Of a stretch of 6,456 nt of DNA, positions 1 through 4,841 are shown in pieces. A program made the translations under genes and the position numbers. The notes beneath the pieces were generated by a model. That model did not search any database and was not told the origin of the DNA. It was given only the letters and a program-made list of their open reading frames with translations. Source of the DNA: an uncultured Prevotella sp. (GTDB lineage Bacteria; Bacteroidota; Bacteroidia; Bacteroidales; Bacteroidaceae); the NCBI GenBank assembly GCA_900765465.1, contig CAAFRM010000167.1:1-6456 (forward strand), read 5' to 3'. How positions within the stretch are numbered: the stretch's first letter is position 1; every line of letters starts with the position of its first letter.

Positions 1-531
1 ATCTTCGGATTCGGAGGTGGCTATTCCATGATATCCCTGATTCAGGGACAGGTGGTAACGCAGTATCATTGGATGACGATGAAGGAGTTCACTGATGTCG
101 TTGCCATCTCGCAGATGACACCAGGACCTATCGGCATCAATGCTGCTACCTATTGCGGCTATACTGCTGTGCACAATGCAGGCATGGGCGGTATGATGGC
201 CATACTCGGAAGTGCCGTGGCAACCTTTGCCCTGGTTCTCCCCTCTTTGATTTTGATGATTCTTATCAGCAGAATGCTGTACAAGTATATGAAAACCTCA
301 GCCGTTCAGAGCATCTTCATCGGTCTCCGTCCTGCCATCGTCGGTTTGGTGGGAGCCGCAGCCCTGCTCCTGATGAATGGCGAGAACTTTTCTACGCCAG
401 CCAATCCCTGGCATTTCTATATTTCCATCGCCCTCTTCTTTGCCACCTTTATCGGCGTGAAGGTGATGAAGATCAATCCCATCCGCATGATACTCTATGC
501 GGCATTTGCGGGATTGGTGCTATTATATTAA
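1..531 (+). CDS. Chromate transporter family (CHR) protein, short type, 5'-truncated
   Basis: This is an inner-membrane protein of the CHR family (Pfam PF02417), known for proton-coupled chromate efflux; the true substrate here is unknown. The frame is open from base 1 and 176 residues are visible. They begin IFGFGGGYSM, matching the FGGG motif that sits near the N-terminus of CHR domains, so only some 10-20 residues are probably missing. The Met at base 28 falls inside this motif and is not the likely start. A second conserved block, SQMTPGPIGINAATYCGY, follows at about residues 37-54. Several hydrophobic segments come after it, including ATFALVLPSLILMILISRML and the C-terminal AAFAGLVLLY. 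One domain is present and the gene ends after it, so this is the short form. Short CHR proteins usually act as pairs of adjacent genes, so a partner may lie upstream. The family assignment is firm; chromate specificity is not. Confidence 0.9.
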   Translation: MFGFGGGYSMISLIQGQVVTQYHWMTMKEFTDVVAISQMTPGPIGINAATYCGYTAVHNAGMGGMMAILGSAVATFALVLPSLILMILISRMLYKYMKTSAVQSIFIGLRPAIVGLVGAAALLLMNGENFSTPANPWHFYISIALFFATFIGVKVMKINPIRMILYAAFAGLVLLY

Positions 532-559
532 AGCTTTTTCATTTTAATCCATGCTATTT

Positions 560-1273
560 ATGAGAAAGGTATATTTTGCCATAGTCCTTGCCTTCTGCAG
601 CCAGGGCATTCAGGCACAGCAAACCTCCTACCGCTGGAAGGTGGAGGCTGAAGCAGGCGTCAGTTGCAGCGTGCTCGATACGGATGTATCGGGCTTGTCC
701 ACTACTACCTATAAGGTGAGACCGGGAGTGGCGACTGGTATAGGGGCAGAATATCTGGCAGTTGACAACCTGGCTGTGGGAACCGGCATCCGATTCGTAC
801 AGCGCGACTACCTGTACCAGAATCTGGGCGGCGACTCCTGGAACACCCGATACAACAACAATTTCATCAGCATCCCACTCAACGTGGGATATTATCTGAT
901 TCATAATCCCTACCACGAAAAAGGATTGTGGATCAAGCCGCAGGTAGGCGTATATTACGAGTACTTCACCTCCATGCACACCAAGGGCATCTATCCGATG
1001 AACATCATGCAAGGATACAAGGGCGACGGAACCTACATCAAGTATAACACCACCTACGATTTCAAGAAGAACGAAAACCATCTGCGCCGCAGCCTCTTTG
1101 GAGGAGAAGCCAGCATCAAGGTGGGGTATTCCTTCGGAAGAATAGATGGCTCCATCGGGTATAACTTCCAATACGGTTTCTTGCATATCTACGAGGAGAA
1201 AGCCCGTACCAGCAAGACTGCCCGCCGCAACTCCAGCGTCATCACCGCAGGCATTGCCTACAAACTATTCTAG
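560..1273 (+). CDS. Outer-membrane beta-barrel protein (PorT-like / OMP_b-brl_2 type)
   Basis: A predicted small outer-membrane barrel of 237 residues. I chose the ATG at 560 over the in-frame ATG at 551 because it gives a clean signal peptide: MRK, a hydrophobic core, then cleavage after IQA before QQ at about residue 19. The 551 start would only add MLF before it. The mature part has alternating aromatic/hydrophobic strands separated by polar turns, for example GVATGIGAEYLAVDNLAVGT, FISIPLNVGYYLI and GLWIKPQVGVYYEYF. It ends in AGIAYKLF with a terminal Phe, as expected for BAM-inserted barrels. The FISIPLNVGYYL stretch resembles the 'IPL..' strand typical of PF13568 proteins in Bacteroidota. 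The specific role is unknown. The gene lies 28 bp after the transporter and 59 bp before the S41 lipoprotein gene, with no recognisable promoter in either gap, so co-transcription is plausible. Confidence 0.8.
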   Translation: MRKVYFAIVLAFCSQGIQAQQTSYRWKVEAEAGVSCSVLDTDVSGLSTTTYKVRPGVATGIGAEYLAVDNLAVGTGIRFVQRDYLYQNLGGDSWNTRYNNNFISIPLNVGYYLIHNPYHEKGLWIKPQVGVYYEYFTSMHTKGIYPMNIMQGYKGDGTYIKYNTTYDFKKNENHLRRSLFGGEASIKVGYSFGRIDGSIGYNFQYGFLHIYEEKARTSKTARRNSSVITAGIAYKLF

Positions 1274-1281
1274 CTCCACAC

Positions 1282-1294
1282 GCCCTGAAAGGGC
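1282..1294 (+). terminator. Small stop-proximal hairpin, weak terminator candidate
   Basis: GCCCT and AGGGC pair as a 5-bp stem around a GAA loop, 8 nt after the stop codon of the beta-barrel gene. No T-run follows, so efficient Rho-independent termination is doubtful. It could act as an mRNA 3'-end or processing element. Its core resembles the larger hairpin after the S41 gene (3080-3104). Confidence 0.3.
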
Positions 1295-1332
1295 AGAAGC
1301 CTTAAAAAATTCATTTAAAAGTAACAGCAGAT

Positions 1333-3075
1333 ATGAGAAGCCCTATATATAAAATAGGTGGAATCCGATTCTTCCTGGTTTTCCTGTTGTCGGCAGCATC
1401 CCTTGCGATGTCGCTGACCAGTTGTGTATCGGACAACGATGCCAACTCTAAGTCGATTTCCGATTATACCGATGCCAACGTCCGTTCATACGGCGACTTG
1501 TTTGAAATATTCTGGAGGGTGATGAACCAGCGCTATTGCGACCTCAACGAACAGGCAGGCGTCTCTTCCCTCTCCTGGGAACAGGTGTACGAAATGTACA
1601 AGCCGAAGTTTGAAGCTCTGAAAACCTTCAAGCCTTCATCTGAAAATACACAGGCTGAAATCCTGGCAGACAATGCCAAGGCGAAGCAGTATTTCCAGGA
1701 AATCATGAATCAGATTATCGACCAGCATTTCTTCGTGAAAATCACCCTTCCGGTTTCCCATTCATCCACAGAAACGGTTCGGTTTGAAAGCAAACTCTAC
1801 GAAAGAGAACCTATCTTCCCGATGGCTTACCACTGGGATTACACCCGCAGCCAATTAAAGGATGACGGCACAGCCTTCGGAAGTCTGGCCGATAACTTCA
1901 GCATGATGGGCGGTTTTGTGAAAGATGCCCCAGGCGTTTTCTATCTGGGATTCAGCAATTTCTATATCTCGGAAAACTGTGTCTATACCTATCATTCTGA
2001 TTATCTGCCTACAAACGCCGAAAACAAGTATCATATCGACGAACAGATGATTGCCACGAAAGCCAGCGAACTGGTAACTGACCCTAATCAAATAGACCAG
2101 GTAAAGGAAGAAGCCGACCAGCTCCTGGCACAAGCCAACCAGTATCTGACTTCAGACCAGGTGAAGGCAGCCATCGCCAAGATGGAGGCTTACAATGCAG
2201 GCAAGAACTATCAGGGACTTTATCATCTCTCATGTGCAGCTTATCAGAGCGCCCCATCTTTCATCCAGTCACTTCCAGCCTCAGCAGATAACACCGAGGC
2301 GGTAAGCATTCTGAAAGACTATCTTACCCAGAATTCCCAATATCCGGCTCTGGCAGAAGAAAAAGCCTTCCGCAACTGGATGGCTCAGCAATTAGCAGAT
2401 TATCTGTGGCACGAAAGGGAATTCACCAATTTCTGGGAAGACCTGAAGTTTACCACAGGCCATGAACTGGTAGAGACCTACCGCAGCAAATTCCTGGAGC
2501 CACTGGCTAAGGGCGATATCAAGAAGCTTATCCTGGATGTGAGAAGCAATGGCGGTGGTGCCGTGGCTGATACCCGACTGCTGACCGACTTTCTGGTAAC
2601 CCAGCCAGCCGTCTATGCCTACGTTCGCAAGAAGGAAGATAACAACCCATATAGCTATACCCCATGGATTCCGCAGCGAATCGCCGTTACCGGAAGCAGT
2701 CTGAAGCGGGAGATTCCTACCGCCATTCTGCAGGATAACCACAGTGCCAGCATGTCGGAGATTACCTCGCTTATCCTGAAGAGCCAGGGCGACCACGTGA
2801 AGCTCATCGGTAGAAACAGTTGCGGAGCCCAATCCATGCTGATGGATAACTCGGCAAGCAACGGCGGCTGGAAGGGAAACGTAACCAGCTATCTGTATTT
2901 CTATATGCCAACCTGCATGACCAAGGATGCACAGGGCAGACTGCTGGAAGGCGTGGGTATCACTCCCGATTATCTCCTCGACCCAATGACGGAGAATGAA
3001 ATCAAGGAAATCTATCAGAATGCCGCCGGAGCCACCGACAGGGCTTTCCTGAAAGCACTCGAAGTGCTGAAATAA
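1333..3075 (+). CDS. S41-family peptidase-like lipoprotein (tricorn/IRBP type), possibly surface-exposed
   Basis: A 580-residue envelope protein. Residues 1-30 form a lipoprotein signal with lipobox LTSC, making Cys31 the lipidated residue. The mature protein starts CVSDND, similar to acidic export signals of Bacteroidota surface lipoproteins. The S41 core is at about 390-570. It contains LDVRSNGGG (401-409), the SASMSE nucleophile motif (471-476, probable catalytic Ser473), the LIGRNSCGA strand-loop and the late GVGITPDY motif. The position aligned with the Lys of C-terminal-processing proteases is Ala (about 499), so a Ser/Lys dyad is absent. An upstream DQH (130-132) matches the DGH/SH site of tricorn/IRBP-type S41 enzymes, pointing to His132 as the general base. 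A largely helical insert of about 260 residues separates His132 from the core, and no PDZ domain is evident. The substrate is unknown. The start at 1333 is the only one that yields the lipoprotein signal. The fold call is good; activity is inferred. Confidence 0.82.
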   Translation: MRSPIYKIGGIRFFLVFLLSAASLAMSLTSCVSDNDANSKSISDYTDANVRSYGDLFEIFWRVMNQRYCDLNEQAGVSSLSWEQVYEMYKPKFEALKTFKPSSENTQAEILADNAKAKQYFQEIMNQIIDQHFFVKITLPVSHSSTETVRFESKLYEREPIFPMAYHWDYTRSQLKDDGTAFGSLADNFSMMGGFVKDAPGVFYLGFSNFYISENCVYTYHSDYLPTNAENKYHIDEQMIATKASELVTDPNQIDQVKEEADQLLAQANQYLTSDQVKAAIAKMEAYNAGKNYQGLYHLSCAAYQSAPSFIQSLPASADNTEAVSILKDYLTQNSQYPALAEEKAFRNWMAQQLADYLWHEREFTNFWEDLKFTTGHELVETYRSKFLEPLAKGDIKKLILDVRSNGGGAVADTRLLTDFLVTQPAVYAYVRKKEDNNPYSYTPWIPQRIAVTGSSLKREIPTAILQDNHSASMSEITSLILKSQGDHVKLIGRNSCGAQSMLMDNSASNGGWKGNVTSYLYFYMPTCMTKDAQGRLLEGVGITPDYLLDPMTENEIKEIYQNAAGATDRAFLKALEVLK

Positions 3076-3079
3076 AGAT

Positions 3080-3104
3080 CCGTACGCCTTAAAAGGGCGT
3101 ACGG
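3080..3104 (+). terminator. Strong hairpin after the S41 gene, without U-tract
   Basis: CCGTACGCC pairs perfectly with GGCGTACGG over 9 bp. A T-G and a T-A pair extend it to 11 bp around an AAA loop. It begins 4 nt after the TAA stop. The sequence that follows is A-rich, not T-rich, so it is not a classical intrinsic terminator on this strand. It may still mark an mRNA 3' end or block exonucleases. The sulfatase gene downstream has no obvious promoter in the 53 bp that remain, so read-through is possible. Confidence 0.5.
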
Positions 3105-3157
3105 AAAATAAACAAAAAAGATAAAACTTGAAAACAACATAAACAAAAAAAGCAATC

Positions 3158-4618
3158 ATGAACAAAAAGAAACTGATCTATTGTAGCAGTTGTCTGGCTG
3201 CCGCCCTCCCGGGACTGGCTGCCAACGCAGCCTCAGCTACTCCAGAAGCCAACGGAAACAGCAGCCAGAAGGCTACCCCCGACCGCCCCAACATCGTCTT
3301 CATTCTAGCCGATGACCTCGGATTGGGCGACCTCTCCTGCTATGGCAGTCAATGTATCAAGACCCCGAACATCGACCAGCTCGCCGAAACGGGAACCCGA
3401 TTCACGCAGAGCTATGCCGGTTCGGGAATCAGTTCGCCTTCCCGCTGCGCCCTGATGACAGGCAAGAACACGGGCAACACAACCATCCGCGACAACACCT
3501 GCACAGCCGGCGGACTGACCGGTTACAAGATTAATCCGAAAGGCGATACCACCATCGTGCGCAGAGCCAACATCCTGCCCACCGATACCACCCTCGCCAC
3601 CGTATTGAAAGCCGCAGGCTACAAAACCTGTCTGGTCAACAAGTGGCATCTCGACGGATACGACCCGAAGGCATCGCCTATCTACCGTGGCTTCGATGAA
3701 TTCCACGGCTGGCTCATCAGCACCGTAGAGTCGAACTCACCTTATTATTATCCCTACAACCGCTTCGACAACGACAAGCTCATCCACATCAAGGCAAACG
3801 AGCACGACAAGCACGTGAAGCACAACACCGATATCTCTACCGATGATGCCATCAGCTTCATCAAGCGCAACAGGAACCATCCGTTCTTCCTCTATCTTGC
3901 CTACGATGCCCCCCACGAGCCATACATCATTGACAACACCTCGTGGTATGACGACGAAACGTGGGATATGAACGACAAGCGATATGCCTCGCTCGTTACC
4001 CACATGGATGCAGCCATCGGCAGACTGCTGAAAACCCTGGATAAGCTGAAGCTCCGCGACAATACGCTCGTCATCTTCGCTTCGGATAATGGCGCAGCCG
4101 TGCAAGCCCCACTGAAACTCTTCAACTGCAACGCCGGTTTCCGTGGCAGAAAGGCACAGCTCTACGAAGGCGGCATCCGCGTGCCGTTCATCGTGAACCA
4201 GCCCAACCGGGTACCCGTGCAGACGCTCGACAACATCATCTACTTCCCTGATGTGATGCCTACCTTCGCAGCCCTCGCCGGTTCGGAACAGGCACTGCCG
4301 CAAGGCTACAGCGGCATCAACATCCTGCCCCTCTTCTACGGCAAGCAGACCTATCAGGACGGTAAGCCTATCAACACCGACAACCGACTGCTCTACTGGG
4401 AATTTCCAGGCAAGCAGCGTGCGGCAAGAAAGGGCGACTGGAAATGCGTAACCATCAAGAAGAACGCTCCGCTGGAACTCTACAACCTGAAGAACGACCC
4501 TACGGAGAGTCACAACCTTGCCAAGGAACTGCCAGAAATGGTAGAAGAATTCGACAAGGAGATGAGAGCTGCCCGCAAGCCATCACCCAACTGGCCTTTG
4601 CCAGATGATGGCAAGTAA
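3158..4618 (+). CDS. Secreted S1-family sulfatase, Ser-type (arylsulfatase-like)
   Basis: This enzyme hydrolyses sulfate esters, probably on a glycan, in the periplasm or outside the cell. It has 486 residues, a normal length for the family. Residues 1-24 form a signal peptide (cleavage near AANA/A), followed by a low-complexity linker to about 42. RPNIVFILADDLGLGD supplies the metal ligands Asp52/Asp53. The maturation motif is SSPSR at 92-96, so Ser92 (codon AGT at 3431) would be oxidised to formylglycine. Ser-type sites are matured by the radical-SAM enzyme anSME, which is not in this window. Further family residues are Lys162 in NKWHL, Asp310/Asn311 in ASDNGA, and Lys332 in the RGRKAQLYEGGIRVPF block. 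The C-terminal subdomain carries the YWEF and GDWK motifs. The usual GKWHLG reads NKWHLDG here. The start is preceded by an A-rich leader with no Shine-Dalgarno sequence, normal for Bacteroidota. The substrate and S1 subfamily cannot be assigned by eye. Confidence 0.93.
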   Translation: MNKKKLIYCSSCLAAALPGLAANAASATPEANGNSSQKATPDRPNIVFILADDLGLGDLSCYGSQCIKTPNIDQLAETGTRFTQSYAGSGISSPSRCALMTGKNTGNTTIRDNTCTAGGLTGYKINPKGDTTIVRRANILPTDTTLATVLKAAGYKTCLVNKWHLDGYDPKASPIYRGFDEFHGWLISTVESNSPYYYPYNRFDNDKLIHIKANEHDKHVKHNTDISTDDAISFIKRNRNHPFFLYLAYDAPHEPYIIDNTSWYDDETWDMNDKRYASLVTHMDAAIGRLLKTLDKLKLRDNTLVIFASDNGAAVQAPLKLFNCNAGFRGRKAQLYEGGIRVPFIVNQPNRVPVQTLDNIIYFPDVMPTFAALAGSEQALPQGYSGINILPLFYGKQTYQDGKPINTDNRLLYWEFPGKQRAARKGDWKCVTIKKNAPLELYNLKNDPTESHNLAKELPEMVEEFDKEMRAARKPSPNWPLPDDGK

Positions 4619-4656
4619 CAATTGTGCATTCGTCCAAAAGACAATGAAATGATATT

Positions 4657-4691
4657 AAAAAGGTGGATTTCAGCAAGAAATCCACCTTTTT
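4657..4691 (+). terminator. Rho-independent terminator after the sulfatase gene
   Basis: A perfect 14-bp stem (4657-4670 with 4678-4691) encloses a CAGCAAG loop. The GC-rich centre GGTGG/CCACC is flanked by A5 upstream and T5 downstream, giving a U-tract at the 3' end of the RNA. It starts 38 nt after the sulfatase stop. The mirrored A and T runs mean it could also work on the other strand, though no convergent gene is seen. It separates the sulfatase from the arabinofuranosidase gene. Confidence 0.88.
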
Positions 4692-4720
4692 ACACTATAT
4701 AATTCATTTTATCCACCTAT

Positions 4721-4746
4721 CTTTTGTGCTTTTTGTGTACTTTTGC
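4721..4746 (+). promoter_or_regulatory. Predicted Bacteroidota-type promoter for the arabinofuranosidase gene
   Basis: TACTTTTG at 4738-4745 matches the Bacteroidota primary-sigma -7 consensus TAnnTTTG exactly. It lies between the sulfatase terminator and the GH51 start, where a promoter is expected. No good -33 TTTG is seen 19-21 bp upstream; the nearest TTTG (4723-4726) is only 11 bp away. Transcription would start near 4750, giving a leader of about 90 nt. The box is the last of three similar T-rich units: CTTTTGTG, CTTTTTGTG, TACTTTTGC. Confidence 0.6.
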
Positions 4747-4763
4747 AACTGTGTATTAATAGC

Positions 4764-4796
4764 GGCATGGATTCAAGCACTGCTTGCTTTCATGCC
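4764..4796 (+). promoter_or_regulatory. Stem-loop in the predicted 5' leader of the GH51 gene
   Basis: GGCATGGA (4764-4771) pairs with TTCATGCC (4789-4796), including one G-U. A 2x2 internal loop follows, then CAAGC (4774-4778) pairs with GCTTG (4782-4786) around an ACT loop. It sits roughly 15 nt after the inferred transcription start and ends 45 nt before the ATG. It has no T-run, so it is not a terminator. It may stabilise the mRNA or bind a regulator. I recognise no known riboswitch class. Confidence 0.5.
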
Positions 4797-4798
4797 AT

Positions 4799-4822
4799 AA
4801 CATCAAAAAGCAACATCAAAAA
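4799..4822 (+). repeat. Short direct repeat in A-rich leader
   Basis: AACATCAAAAA occurs at 4799-4809 and again at 4812-4822, two exact 11-nt copies at a 13-nt period. They lie between the leader stem-loop and the GH51 start codon, in the A-rich, unstructured kind of sequence that favours translation initiation in Bacteroidota. It may be low-complexity chance rather than a binding site. Confidence 0.45.
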
Positions 4823-4841
4823 CAAGCCTAAAGAATAAACA

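Noticed and set aside
28..30. The ATG at 28 as the start of the transporter gene
   Set aside because: The nine in-frame codons before it encode the conserved FGFGGGYS motif, so the gene begins before the window.
551..553. The ATG at 551 as the start of the beta-barrel gene
   Set aside because: The in-frame ATG at 560 gives a standard MRK signal peptide. The earlier start would place hydrophobic residues before the basic n-region. It is not fully excluded.
153..563. A second-frame + strand open frame overlapping the transporter
   Set aside because: The CHR reading frame carries the conserved motifs and membrane segments. This frame is rich in Arg, Ser and Cys with no domain.
554..1186. A 210-codon open frame on the minus strand
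   Set aside because: It lies opposite the beta-barrel gene, which has a signal peptide and barrel strands. The minus translation has no recognisable feature.
3105..3157. A promoter in the A-rich leader of the sulfatase gene
   Set aside because: No TAnnTTTG box is present on the + strand here, only A-rich sequence typical of a translation leader.
2392..3165. A 257-codon open frame on the minus strand
   Set aside because: It is antisense to the S41 core and crosses the strong hairpin at 3080-3104. No protein-like motifs are visible.
3737..4513. A 258-codon open frame on the minus strand
   Set aside because: It is antisense to the conserved sulfatase and shows no domain, signal or leader of its own.
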